Source: Chitinophaga pinensis (GTDB taxonomy: Bacteria > Bacteroidota > Bacteroidia > Flavobacteriales_D > Crocinitomicaceae). From it: 28,887 bases of DNA. A model generated the notes under the pieces. The model was given only the letters and a program-made list of their open reading frames with translations. It did not search any database and was not told where the DNA came from. The stretch lies in assembly GCA_945897765.1 (NCBI GenBank), contig CAMDGP010000004.1:1-28887 (forward strand), read 5' to 3'. This document shows, in pieces, positions 7,174-15,429 of this stretch. A program made the position numbers and the translations under genes. Numbering within the stretch: the stretch's first letter is position 1; each line of letters starts with the position of its first letter.

Positions 7174-8634
7174 ATGGATACTTCAATAACAACTTTGGGC
7201 GAATTAAAAAGCACAGGTTACCAATCTAAAGATATTAAAACAGAATTAAGAGATAACTTGATTTCATCCTTACGTGAAGGAAAAAAAACGTTTCAAGGAA
7301 TGCATGGCTACGAGCAAACGGTTATTCCTCAGCTTGAACGAGCAATTTTATCCAAACACAATATTAACTTATTAGGATTAAGAGGCCAAGGGAAAACACG
7401 AATCGCTCGCCTGATGATTCAATTATTAGATGAATACATTCCTATAGTTGCTGGAAGCGAAATCAACGACGACCCCTTATCTCCAATTAGTCGCTTTGCA
7501 AAAGAATTAATTGCAGAAAAAGGTGATGAAACACCGATAGAATGGCTTCATCGCGACGAACGTTTCTTTGAAAAACTTGCCACTCCAGATGTAACTGTTG
7601 CTGATTTAATTGGCGATATTGATCCTATCAAAGCTGCGAATCTGAAACTAAGTTACGCAGATGATCGTGTTTTACATTTTGGTATGATTCCGCGCGCAAA
7701 TCGTTGCATTTTTGTCATCAATGAACTTCCTGATTTACAAGCAAGAATACAAGTGGCTCTTTTCAATATTTTAGAAGAAGGCGACATTCAAATTCGTGGT
7801 TTCAAATTGAGAATGCCTTTAGATTTACAATTTGTTTTCACTGCAAATCCTGAAGATTACACCAACAGAGGAAGTATTGTTACTCCTTTAAAAGATAGAA
7901 TTGGCTCTCAAATCTTGACACATTATGCTTTTGATTTAGAGACAGCTAAACGCATTACAACACAAGAAGCCGAAAAATTAGAAACACGTGCAATCAGTGT
8001 TTATGTTCCTGAATTAGCGAAAGATGTGCTGGAACAAATTGCGTTTGAAGCCAGAATAAGTGAGTTCGTTGACCATAAAAGTGGTGTGAGCGCACGAATG
8101 AGCATCACTGCTTATGAAAATCTTGTAAGTACAGCTGAACGCCGAGCTCTTTTGAATGGAGAAATAAATACATCCGTGCGTTTCAGTGATTTATTAGGAA
8201 TGATTCCATCAATTACAGGAAAAGTAGAATTGGTTTATGAAGGCGAACAAGAAGGAAGTTACTTTGTTGCTAATCAACTCATAAGTGAAGCGACTAAAAC
8301 CTTATTTTTAAAGTACTTCCCGAAAATTGAAAAGCTTAAAAAACAAGAACAAAAAACACCTTATGACGCTGTTTTAGAATGGTTTTTTCAAGCTAATAAT
8401 TTCGAACTTTCGGACGAGGCAACAAATTCTCTTTACAATTCGACATTGGATTTAATTGAACCTTTAGACGATTTGATTAACGTCTATCAGTCAAAAGTGG
8501 CAAGAGAAGACGTTAACTTTTTGAAAGAATTTATTCTTTGGGCTTTAGTTGAATTGAAACAACTATCAAAAAAGCGTACTGAAAACGGTATGGTTTTCAA
8601 TGATATGTATGATAGTTATATCAAAGGATTGTAG
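7174..8634 (+). CDS. MoxR/magnesium-chelatase-type AAA+ ATPase
   Basis: 486 residues. The AAA+ core shows Walker A G68-LRGQGKT, Walker B IFVINE (179-184), sensor-1 Asn225 in FTANPED, and the arginine-finger region LKDRIG with Arg242. The long insert between the Walker motifs and the LQARIQVALFNILEEGDIQIRGF helix-hairpin are typical of the MoxR/ChlI helix-2-insert clade. About 200 further residues form a helical C-terminus. Automatic annotation would say magnesium chelatase, but no bacteriochlorophyll or cobalamin genes are nearby. A chaperone-like role together with the adjacent VWA protein is therefore more likely. Its stop is one base from the convergent carbonic-anhydrase-like gene. Confidence 0.87.
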   Translation: MDTSITTLGELKSTGYQSKDIKTELRDNLISSLREGKKTFQGMHGYEQTVIPQLERAILSKHNINLLGLRGQGKTRIARLMIQLLDEYIPIVAGSEINDDPLSPISRFAKELIAEKGDETPIEWLHRDERFFEKLATPDVTVADLIGDIDPIKAANLKLSYADDRVLHFGMIPRANRCIFVINELPDLQARIQVALFNILEEGDIQIRGFKLRMPLDLQFVFTANPEDYTNRGSIVTPLKDRIGSQILTHYAFDLETAKRITTQEAEKLETRAISVYVPELAKDVLEQIAFEARISEFVDHKSGVSARMSITAYENLVSTAERRALLNGEINTSVRFSDLLGMIPSITGKVELVYEGEQEGSYFVANQLISEATKTLFLKYFPKIEKLKKQEQKTPYDAVLEWFFQANNFELSDEATNSLYNSTLDLIEPLDDLINVYQSKVAREDVNFLKEFILWALVELKQLSKKRTENGMVFNDMYDSYIKGL

Positions 8635-8635
8635 T

Positions 8636-9157
8636 TTATTTTTCATCCTTAAACCAACCCGAGTACATAACGTAATTATTTGCAATGCGTTGAACTTCGC
8701 CTTCAAATAATTCTGGAGAAAGGGTTTTTACTTTTTTCGCTGGAACGCCTGCGTAGATACTCCACGCTTCCACGCGTGTTCCTTCCAATAATACAGCTCC
8801 AGCGGCAATAATACAATTTGCTTCGATGTAACAATTATCCATTACAATTGCTCCCATGCCAATCAAAACGTTGTCCTCTACTGTACAGCCATGAACCAAT
8901 GCATTGTGTCCAATTGAAACATTATTCCCAAGATTTACTGTTGTTTTTTGGTACGTGCAATGCAAAACAGCTCCATCTTGAATATTCACTTTATTTCCCA
9001 TACGGATGGAATTTACATCACCACGAACGACTGCATTGAACCAAACGGAACATTGATTTCCCATTATCACATCGCCAACAATTGTTGCATTTTCTGCAAA
9101 CCAACAGTCTTCACCAAATTGAGGAGTAAATCCTCTGCATTCTTTAATTAAAGCCAT
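8636..9157 (-). CDS. Gamma-carbonic anhydrase family protein (YrdA/PaaY-like)
   Basis: 173 residues from ATG 9157 (MALIKECRGF). An upstream in-frame start at 9241 adds 28 residues encoded by AT-rich repeat DNA and is rejected. The protein is a left-handed beta-helix of hexapeptide repeats (VGDVIMGNQCSVWFNAVVRGD, IGHNALVHGCTVEDNVLIGMGA) that trimerises. The three metal-ligand histidines of the family are present at 66, 84 and 89, so zinc or iron binding is expected. Carbonic anhydrase activity is proven for only some members. It ends in WFKDEK and converges on the AAA gene with almost no spacer. Its 5' leader carries a 14-bp tandem repeat. Confidence 0.9.
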   Translation of the reverse strand: MALIKECRGFTPQFGEDCWFAENATIVGDVIMGNQCSVWFNAVVRGDVNSIRMGNKVNIQDGAVLHCTYQKTTVNLGNNVSIGHNALVHGCTVEDNVLIGMGAIVMDNCYIEANCIIAAGAVLLEGTRVEAWSIYAGVPAKKVKTLSPELFEGEVQRIANNYVMYSGWFKDEK

Positions 9158-9164
9158 AGTATTA

Positions 9165-9197
9165 AATGTGAAATTGAGAACGTAAAATTGAGAATTT
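9165..9197 (-). repeat. Degenerate 14-bp tandem repeat in a 5' leader
   Basis: On the minus strand the unit TTCTCAATTTTACG is followed by TTCTCAATTTCACA, just before the ATG of the carbonic-anhydrase-like gene. The same motif occurs at 26367-26400 upstream of yicC, also in the sense direction of the gene. Confidence 0.55.
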
Positions 9198-9335
9198 AGC
9201 TTGAAAGGAAAGTTTAAAAAGTAAGAAAGTTTTACAAGCACTAATTTACCTATTCAATTTTCTAAATGAAATTCCTTAACATTGGTTTTTTTCAAAACAT
9301 TAGAGTATTCAGTAATAAAAAGGAATATAAATATT

Positions 9336-9413
9336 TCACAAATCCTTCGCCTCAATGTATTTGTTAATACCGTTTTCGGTAATGACGATTTTTTGGCCAT
9401 TATAGGTGCGGGT
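9336..9413 (-). pseudogene. Possible 25-residue coding remnant downstream of hflX
   Basis: Within the 198-bp gap 9242-9439, the minus strand holds a stop-to-stop frame reading TRTYNGQKIVITENGINKYI then EAKDL. It has no start codon. The composition looks protein-like, like the C-terminal end of a lost gene, but chance is not excluded. The overlapping frame with an ATG near 9399 gives a 48-residue peptide of unconvincing composition. Confidence 0.25.
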
Positions 9414-9439
9414 TTAAACCTGAACCTATGTTGGTTTAA
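9414..9439 (-). repeat. GGTTTAAACC hairpin element abutting the hflX stop codon
   Basis: TTAAACC (9414-9420) and GGTTTAA (9433-9439) form a perfect 7-bp stem with a 12-nt loop directly after the hflX TGA. No T-run follows. The minus-strand sequence aligns with the element at the end of tspO (13411-13431). Confidence 0.5.
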
Positions 9440-10630
9440 TCAATACAAAAAATCATTATAAGGATACCTCACTTTGAAAATAGTTTTCACTTCTTCGTAA
9501 AGAATCTCTTTTAATTCTTCGATATTTTCTTTGTCTTGTGCAGAAATGAAAACACATTTGGTTTTATTCATTTTAGCCATCCACGATTTTTTCAAGGAAT
9601 CCAAAGAGGTGATATCTTCTTCATTTTCGTTCAAATCGCTCATTGGCGGTTGATAGGCGTCAATTTTATTGAAAACTAAAATCGTTGGTTTTTCGGTATT
9701 GTCAATTTCTGCGAGTGTTTCATTTACCACATTGAAATGGTCTTCAAAATTAGGATGCGAAATGTCTAAAACGTGCACCAATAAATCTGCTTCGCGCACT
9801 TCGTCTAACGTCGATTTAAAGGATTCCATCAACTGTTGTGGCAACTTGCGAATAAATCCAACCGTGTCGGTTAAAAGCATTGGTAAGTTGTCAATTACCA
9901 CCTTTCTGACGGTTGTATCCAACGTTGCGAAGAGTTTATTTTCTGCAAAAACATCTGATTTTGACAACAAATTCATCAACGTGCTTTTTCCAACGTTCGT
10001 ATAACCCACTAAAGCAACTCGAACTAATTGTCCGCGGTTGCTGCGTTGTACCCCCATCTGTTTGTCGATGTCTTTCAAACGTTCTTTCATCAATGAAATA
10101 CGCATTTGAATGATTCGTCTATCTGTTTCAATTTGTGATTCTCCTGGACCACGCAAACCAATTCCCCCTTTTTGACGCTCCAAGTGGGTCCACATTCGTG
10201 TTAAGCGGGGCAACATGTACTGCAATTGCGCTAATTCCACTTGTGTTTTTGCGTGAAAAGTACGCGCTCGACTTGCAAAAATGTCTAGAATCAAAATGGT
10301 TCTGTCTAAGACTTTGCAGTCTAAATCACGTTCGATATTGCGCAGTTGAGAAGGAGAAAGTTCGTCGTCAAAAATGACTAATTCTACATTCGCCGCTTTG
10401 ATGTATTGTCTGATTTCTTCCAATTTTCCCGTTCCAACGTAGGTTCTAGGATTTGGGTATGGTAGTTTTTGGGTAAATGTTTCAACGGTAATTGCTCCAG
10501 CTGTTTCGGCTAAAAATTGCAATTCGTCTAAATGTTCTTTCGCAGTTTCTTCGTTGATTTCAGAAGTTATCACCCCAATCAACACACATGATTCTTCAAC
10601 AGCATCAACGGTTACGTGTCCTTCTTGCAT
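9440..10630 (-). CDS. hflX: Ribosome-associated GTPase HflX
   Basis: 396 residues. HflX splits stalled or hibernating 70S ribosomes after stress. The N-terminal HflX domain (about 15-120, with RTYVGTGKLEEI and VIFDDELSPSQLRNIE) is followed by the coiled-coil linker with GGIGLRGPGESQIETDRR (155-172). The GTPase domain has G1 GYTNVGKS (209-216), G2 Thr in LDTTVR, G3 DTVGF (255-259), G4 NKID (321-324) and a G5-like FISA. Length and domain order are normal for the family. It is the last gene of a minus-strand group after the cytochrome c gene, about 105 bp away. I see no clear TAnnTTTG box in that gap. Confidence 0.95.
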   Translation of the reverse strand: MQEGHVTVDAVEESCVLIGVITSEINEETAKEHLDELQFLAETAGAITVETFTQKLPYPNPRTYVGTGKLEEIRQYIKAANVELVIFDDELSPSQLRNIERDLDCKVLDRTILILDIFASRARTFHAKTQVELAQLQYMLPRLTRMWTHLERQKGGIGLRGPGESQIETDRRIIQMRISLMKERLKDIDKQMGVQRSNRGQLVRVALVGYTNVGKSTLMNLLSKSDVFAENKLFATLDTTVRKVVIDNLPMLLTDTVGFIRKLPQQLMESFKSTLDEVREADLLVHVLDISHPNFEDHFNVVNETLAEIDNTEKPTILVFNKIDAYQPPMSDLNENEEDITSLDSLKKSWMAKMNKTKCVFISAQDKENIEELKEILYEEVKTIFKVRYPYNDFLY

Positions 10631-10735
10631 TATTTTTATATGTGTTTAATAGTTTTTTTAAAGTCATATAGACCGCGTTAGCAGCAACGAAGTTAATCGC
10701 CGTTTAAAATTAATCCTTGAATGTAACGAATCTCT

Positions 10736-11071
10736 TTATGGCTTATTTTTCAACGTCTTTACGTGCTCTATTACTAATTTGATATTCTCATCCGTTTCCA
10801 AAATTGCTTCTTGCGACGGCATGGCATTTTTTCCTTTGCGAATGATTTGTTCGATTTGTTTGTCGTTCAACTTTGAAATCGAAAGATCTTTAGCTCCTGA
10901 AGAACCTAATTTTCCGTCTTCACCATGGCAGGAAGCACAATTAAGAATGAATAAATTCTCTCCTTTTTCTTCGGGAGTTTCATTCGGTAAAGCATCATTA
11001 TCTGAAGCACCACTTCCACATGCTGTCAACAACAAAAAGGAAACAATAAAAAAGCTAATTCTTAAAACCAT
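10736..11071 (-). CDS. Lipoprotein c-type cytochrome
   Basis: 111 residues from ATG 11071. The signal peptide MVLRISFFIVSFLLLTAC ends in a lipobox with Cys18, so the protein should be membrane-anchored in the periplasm. A single haem site C45-AS-C48-H49 follows, with Met84 (KNAMPSQ) as the likely sixth ligand, typical of a small class I cytochrome c. Its role is electron transfer, partner unknown. The longer in-frame start at 11146 would place 25 residues before the signal peptide and is rejected. The gene overlaps the preceding four-helix membrane protein by 10 nt, so the two are translated together and may work together. Confidence 0.9.
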   Translation of the reverse strand: MVLRISFFIVSFLLLTACGSGASDNDALPNETPEEKGENLFILNCASCHGEDGKLGSSGAKDLSISKLNDKQIEQIIRKGKNAMPSQEAILETDENIKLVIEHVKTLKNKP

Positions 11072-11520
11072 GAGACCACATGTAGATGTTGTCTGAATGG
11101 CCAAGGAATTGCTGCAATGATTAACACTAAAGCAATTGTATACCAAGTACGGATTTTTTTGTGTTTATCAAGATCGTTAGTTTGTTTTTCAGCGATTTTT
11201 CTTCCAACAGTAACCAAAATTATAGCAATAATCATCAATGAAATGTGCTCCAGATTATAAAACCTAAAAGATCCACCGTCAACTTTACTTGACATCCAAT
11301 GTTCTACAAATTTCACTCTAGGAGAAATAAAATACAAGATAAGACCAATCAATAATTGCGTGTGCAAAGAAATCATTGCAAACAAATTAATCATTTTATG
11401 TTTTTTCTCGTAATTCCTTGAAATTAAAGAATTTACAATTGCTAAAAGCAATAAAATCAAGGCTACCCAACGCAAACCTGAATGTGCGTGTTTTAAAATA
11501 TTAATTAAAGTTAGGTTCAT
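11062..11520 (-). CDS. Four-helix membrane protein with conserved histidines (cytochrome b-like)
   Basis: 152 residues with four hydrophobic segments at about 17-35, 45-64, 90-106 and 128-142. Histidines near the membrane, His11 and His13 in KHAHSGLRW, His53 in SLHTQ and His92 in LEHISL, could ligate haem. Similar proteins in Bacteroidota are often called cytochrome B. The coupling to a cytochrome c lipoprotein gene by a 10-nt overlap supports a redox role, but haem binding is an inference. It starts 10 nt after the lepA stop, so a lepA-cytB-cytC transcript is likely. Confidence 0.8.
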   Translation of the reverse strand: MNLTLINILKHAHSGLRWVALILLLLAIVNSLISRNYEKKHKMINLFAMISLHTQLLIGLILYFISPRVKFVEHWMSSKVDGGSFRFYNLEHISLMIIAIILVTVGRKIAEKQTNDLDKHKKIRTWYTIALVLIIAAIPWPFRQHLHVVSWF

Positions 11521-11530
11521 TTATTCTGTT

Positions 11531-13327
11531 TTAATCGTTTAATTTTAATACTGCTAAGAACGCTTCTTGTGGAATTTCCACTCGTCCCACTTGACGCATA
11601 CGTTTCTTACCTTCTTTTTGTTTCTCTAATAATTTACGTTTACGCGAAATATCTCCACCATAACATTTTGCCGTAACGTCTTTACGCAACGCTTTGATGG
11701 TTTCACGGGCAATAATTTTCGCTCCAATCGCTGCTTGTATCGGAATTTCAAATTGTTGACGTGGAATCAATTCTTTCAACTTCAAACAAATTCTCTTTCC
11801 TAAATCGAACGCATTACTTCTATGTACTAAAGCAGATAAAGCGTCAACTTGTTCAGCATTTAACATTAAATCCATTTTAATTAGGTCGGATTCGCGGTAA
11901 CCAATTGGATGATAATCGAACGATGCGTAACCACGAGAAACGGATTTCAAACGGTCGTAAAAGTCAAAGACAATCTCCGCTAAAGGCATTTCAAACGTAA
12001 TTTCTACACGGTCTTGTGTCAAATAAACTTGATTGGTCAATTCGCCACGCTTTTCAATGCACAAAGTCATAATTGAACCAACATATTCTGATTTCGTGAT
12101 GACTTGCGCTTTGATATAAGGTTCTTCGATTCTGTCCATTCCAGAAGGATCAGGCAGTTCAGAAGGATTATTTACGATTAAGACTTTTTCAGGGTCTTTT
12201 TTCATGTACGATTTGTATGAAACGTTTGGTACAGTAGTAATTACCGTCATGTTGAACTCTCGCTCTAAACGTTCCTGAATGATTTCCATGTGCAACATTC
12301 CCAAAAATCCACAACGGAAACCAAAACCTAAAGCAGCAGATGATTCCGGTTCAAAAACTAACGATGAATCGTTCAATTGCAATTTCTCCATCGAGTAACG
12401 CAATTCTTCGTAATCCTCTGTTTCAACTGGATAAATCCCAGCAAATACCATTGGTTTCACGTCCTCAAATCCTTTGATAGAAACTTCACACGGATTTTCA
12501 GCCAAGGTAATGGTGTCACCTACTTTTACTTCTTTTGCTTGCTTGATACCTGAAATGATGTAACCAACATCGCCTGTTCGCACTTCTTTTCGAGGGGATA
12601 AATCCATTTTCAAAATTCCGATTTCGTCAGCGTTGTAAGTTTTTCCTGTATTAAAGAATCGTACTTTATCGCCTTTTTTCAAGACGCCGTTGCGAATACG
12701 ATAATAAGCAATAATTCCTCTAAACGGATTGAAAACCGAGTCAAAAATCATTGCTTGCAATGGAGCATTCTCGTCTCCTTTCGGCGCTGGAACACGGTTA
12801 ATAATTGCGTCTAAAATTTTATCTACGCCTAAACCTGTTTTTCCAGAAGCTTGGATAATGTCTTCCAAATCGCAACCTATCAACTCCATAATTTGGTCGG
12901 AAACTTCTTCAGGCATTGCGCCCGGCAAGTCCATTTTATTCAAGATTGGAATAATTTCCAAGTCGTGATCCAAAGCTAAATATAAATTAGAAATTGTCTG
13001 TGCCTCAATTCCTTGCGATGCATCAACGATCAATAATGCGCCTTCACAAGCAGCAATTGAACGCGAAACTTCGTAGGAAAAATCAACGTGTCCGGGAGTG
13101 TCAATTAGATTTAAAATATATTCTTGGCCATCGTGTTTGTAACTCATCTGAATGGCGTGACTTTTAATTGTAATCCCACGTTCGCGCTCCAAATCCATGT
13201 TGTCTAGGGCTTGCGCTTGCATCTCTCGGTCGGAGATTGTTCCTGTGGTTTGTAGTAAACGGTCAGCGAGTGTGCTTTTTCCGTGGTCAATGTGGGCAAT
13301 TATGCAAAAATTTCTGATGTGCTTCAT
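11531..13327 (-). CDS. lepA: Elongation factor 4 (LepA)
   Basis: 598 residues, normal for LepA. It is a translational GTPase that acts on the ribosome in back-translocation or initiation quality control. G motifs: G1 AHIDHGKST (11-19), G2 in RERGITI, G3 DTPGH (76-80), G4 NKMD (130-133). The LepA-specific C-terminal domain is present, with the basic stretches KCYGGDISRKRKLLEKQKEG and KKRMRQVGRVEIPQEAF. A -7-like box TAACTTTA lies 7 nt before the ATG. The two cytochrome-like genes follow within 10 nt. Confidence 0.97.
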   Translation of the reverse strand: MKHIRNFCIIAHIDHGKSTLADRLLQTTGTISDREMQAQALDNMDLERERGITIKSHAIQMSYKHDGQEYILNLIDTPGHVDFSYEVSRSIAACEGALLIVDASQGIEAQTISNLYLALDHDLEIIPILNKMDLPGAMPEEVSDQIMELIGCDLEDIIQASGKTGLGVDKILDAIINRVPAPKGDENAPLQAMIFDSVFNPFRGIIAYYRIRNGVLKKGDKVRFFNTGKTYNADEIGILKMDLSPRKEVRTGDVGYIISGIKQAKEVKVGDTITLAENPCEVSIKGFEDVKPMVFAGIYPVETEDYEELRYSMEKLQLNDSSLVFEPESSAALGFGFRCGFLGMLHMEIIQERLEREFNMTVITTVPNVSYKSYMKKDPEKVLIVNNPSELPDPSGMDRIEEPYIKAQVITKSEYVGSIMTLCIEKRGELTNQVYLTQDRVEITFEMPLAEIVFDFYDRLKSVSRGYASFDYHPIGYRESDLIKMDLMLNAEQVDALSALVHRSNAFDLGKRICLKLKELIPRQQFEIPIQAAIGAKIIARETIKALRKDVTAKCYGGDISRKRKLLEKQKEGKKRMRQVGRVEIPQEAFLAVLKLND

Positions 13328-13334
13328 ACGGGTG

Positions 13335-13342
13335 TAAAGTTA
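13335..13342 (-). promoter_or_regulatory. -7 box of lepA
   Basis: On the minus strand TAACTTTA differs in one base from TAnnTTTG and lies 7 nt before the lepA ATG. No clear -33 TTG is present. Confidence 0.35.
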
Positions 13343-13364
13343 GTCTTTAAAACTGAAAAAAAAG

Positions 13365-13400
13365 AATGGAAAATGGAGAATGTAAAATCTAAAATGAAGA
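13365..13400 (-). repeat. Degenerate pyrimidine-rich repeat upstream of lepA
   Basis: On the minus strand TTTTACATTCTCCATTTTCC resembles the repeats at 9165-9197, 22301-22328 and 26367-26400. It sits between the tspO 3' end and the lepA start, in the sense direction of lepA. Confidence 0.4.
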
Positions 13401-13410
13401 GCAATCAGGG

Positions 13411-13431
13411 TTTAAACCTTCGTCGGTTTTA
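13411..13431 (-). repeat. GGTTTAAACC hairpin element at the tspO stop codon
   Basis: On the minus strand TAAAACCGACGAAGGTTTAA begins at the stop codon; stem AAACC/GGTTT, loop GACGAA. It aligns with the element after hflX, which carries an extra CAGGTT. Confidence 0.5.
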
Positions 13432-13893
13432 GTTCATCCACCAAGAATAAGCATTTAATGAAAACGCAACACTTAACCAAATTAAATAAGGAAGTAGAAA
13501 GAGTGATTTCCAACTCCTTAATTTGAAATAATAGAGCATCAAAACAAGGGAAATAATTAATAAAAGCATAATAATCATTCCTAGTAAAGTCCAATGGAAA
13601 TAAAAGAAAATTGGGTTCCAGAGAACGTTTGTTAAAAACTGCAAGGCAAAAAGAAAGACAAATCGTTTGTCAGTGATTTTTTCTTTTTTTTGAAGGGTCA
13701 AATAAATGGTAAACAATAGCATAATCGTTGTCCACGCTGCTCCGAAAACCCAACCTGGTGGTGTCCAAGGCGCTTTGTTGAGTTGAACGTACCATTCATT
13801 TTCAATCGGACTAGAGCCCATCAACAAAGAACCAAGCGCTAAGGCACCAAAATTGAGGATTAAAAATAAACCGAAAACGAGAATTTTAGACAT
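13429..13893 (-). CDS. tspO: TspO/MBR family membrane protein
   Basis: 154 residues with five hydrophobic helices and the aromatic-rich signatures of the family: NEWYVQLNKAPWTPPGWVFG (about 32-51, the conserved W-x-PPGWVFG loop), FLTNVLWNPIFF and a C-terminal AFSLNAYSWWMN. TspO proteins bind porphyrins or cholesterol-like ligands and act in tetrapyrrole or stress handling in the membrane. The length matches bacterial members. A possible weak -7-like TAACTTAG lies about 29 nt upstream. It stands alone between mnmE and lepA, all on the minus strand. Confidence 0.92.
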   Translation of the reverse strand: MSKILVFGLFLILNFGALALGSLLMGSSPIENEWYVQLNKAPWTPPGWVFGAAWTTIMLLFTIYLTLQKKEKITDKRFVFLFALQFLTNVLWNPIFFYFHWTLLGMIIMLLLIISLVLMLYYFKLRSWKSLFLLPYLIWLSVAFSLNAYSWWMN

Positions 13894-13989
13894 GGTACTA
13901 TGAATTTAGAAATGAATAGCTTCTAAGTTAGGAATAAATAAATGAGACTGTAGACTATACTTGTTTTAATAGCAATGATTAACAAAGAT

Positions 13990-15348
13990 TCACTTCCCGA
14001 TACAAAACTTACTAAAGATATTCCCAAGTAAATCCTTATCAATTTGGATTTCTCCGGTGATATTTCCGAGTTGGCGCATCGCTTCACGAATGTCCATTGC
14101 GATAAAATCTCCTGTTGTTCCGTTGTCTAAATCGTATTGGGCTTTTTCAAGTGCATTTGCGGTTTTCAATAAGGCTTCATGATGGCGCGCATTTGCAACA
14201 ATTGTTTCGTTTTGTAAGTCAAAAGTTCCTATGATTAGTGCTACGAGTTTACTTTTCAATTGGTCAATTCCTAATCCTTTTTTGGCGCTTATTGCAATGC
14301 TATTTTCTATTTCAATGCTATTGATGTCAACTTTGTTCAGTACTAATAATACCAGTTTGTCAGGATGAAGCTCCATTAAATCCGTTTGCCAAGCTTGAAC
14401 TTGCGCCACATTTTCTGGGTTGCTTGCGTCTGCCATACATAAAACAATGCTCGCCTGTTCTATCTTTTGCTGCGAACGTTCAATACCTAAAGCTTCGATT
14501 GTTTCGGTTGTTTCTCGGATTCCAGCTGTGTCAATTAAACGAAAAAGAATCCCATCAATGTTCAATGTTTCTTCGATGACATCACGTGTTGTTCCCGCAA
14601 TATTTGATACAATTGCGCGGTCTTCACCTAATAATTGATTTAGCAAAGTGCTTTTTCCAGTATTAGGTGCACCAACAATTGCCACAGGAACACCGTTTTT
14701 CAAAGCGTTTCCAAGTGCAAAAGATTGAGCCAAACGTTTCACAATTTGCAACACTTCTGCCACTAAAGCTTTCAATTGTGTTCGGTCGGCAAACTCAACA
14801 TCTTCTTCAGCGAAGTCTAATTCGAGTTCAATCAAAGAAGCAAAATGAATAAGTTTTTCGCGCAAATCGTGTAGTTCGTGAGAGAAGTTTCCTCGCAATT
14901 GACGAAGGGCAATTTGATGTGCTTGTTTGGATTGAGAAGCAATTAAATCCGCCACAGCTTCTGCTTGGGATAAGTCTAATTTCCCATTCATAAAAGCACG
15001 CTTCGTGAACTCACCCGGTTCAGCCAAACGACAATCGATACTTACTAAAGTTTCAAGAATTTGTTGCTGAATGTAAGGAGAAGCGTGACAAGAAATTTCC
15101 ACACTTTCTTCACCCGTGAAACTTTTACCAGAATCAAAAACGCTTATTAAAACTTCATCAATTGTTTCACCTGTCGCTGTTTTAAAAAGTCCAAAATGAA
15201 CAGTGTGTGAAGCTTTGTCGGATAGCTTTTTACTAAAAAATTGTTCCGTTTTCTGCTTAGCATGGGTTCCAGAAACACGAATAATGGCAATAGCACCAAT
15301 TGCGTTTGGAGTGGCTAAAGCACAAATAGTGTCGTTGTTTTGAGGCAT
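13990..15348 (-). CDS. mnmE: tRNA modification GTPase MnmE
   Basis: 452 residues from ATG 15348 (MPQNNDTICALATPNAIGAI). With MnmG it makes the cmnm5U34 modification of tRNA. The N-terminal folate-binding domain (1-120) is followed by the helical domain carrying the inserted G domain: G1 GAPNTGKS (226-233), G2 AGTTRD, G3 DTAG (273-276), G4 NKVD (338-341). The C-terminus ends with the catalytic CIGK motif (Cys449). The in-frame extension to 15402 (MFEVNFLESEVLFEVILC) spans the promoter and is rejected: TTG-N22-TAatTTTG ends 3 nt before this ATG. It diverges from the DUF2805-type gene. Confidence 0.95.
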   Translation of the reverse strand: MPQNNDTICALATPNAIGAIAIIRVSGTHAKQKTEQFFSKKLSDKASHTVHFGLFKTATGETIDEVLISVFDSGKSFTGEESVEISCHASPYIQQQILETLVSIDCRLAEPGEFTKRAFMNGKLDLSQAEAVADLIASQSKQAHQIALRQLRGNFSHELHDLREKLIHFASLIELELDFAEEDVEFADRTQLKALVAEVLQIVKRLAQSFALGNALKNGVPVAIVGAPNTGKSTLLNQLLGEDRAIVSNIAGTTRDVIEETLNIDGILFRLIDTAGIRETTETIEALGIERSQQKIEQASIVLCMADASNPENVAQVQAWQTDLMELHPDKLVLLVLNKVDINSIEIENSIAISAKKGLGIDQLKSKLVALIIGTFDLQNETIVANARHHEALLKTANALEKAQYDLDNGTTGDFIAMDIREAMRQLGNITGEIQIDKDLLGNIFSKFCIGK

Positions 15349-15351
15349 GCA

Positions 15352-15384
15352 CAAAATTACTTCAAAAAGAACTTCACTTTCCAA
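15352..15384 (-). promoter_or_regulatory. mnmE promoter, 3 nt from the ATG
   Basis: On the minus strand TTG (15382-15384), a 22-nt spacer and TAATTTTG (15352-15359) match the Bacteroidota consensus. Only TGC separates the box from ATG, which predicts a leaderless mRNA. Confidence 0.6.
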
Positions 15385-15429
15385 AAAATTCACTTCAAAC
15401 ATTTTTCCGCTTTAGATTGTTTTTAAAAT

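Noticed and set aside
7174..8634. True magnesium chelatase subunit ChlI/BchI
   Set aside because: There are no chlorophyll or cobalamin genes nearby. The pairing with a short VWA protein and the long helical C-terminus fit the broader MoxR group better.
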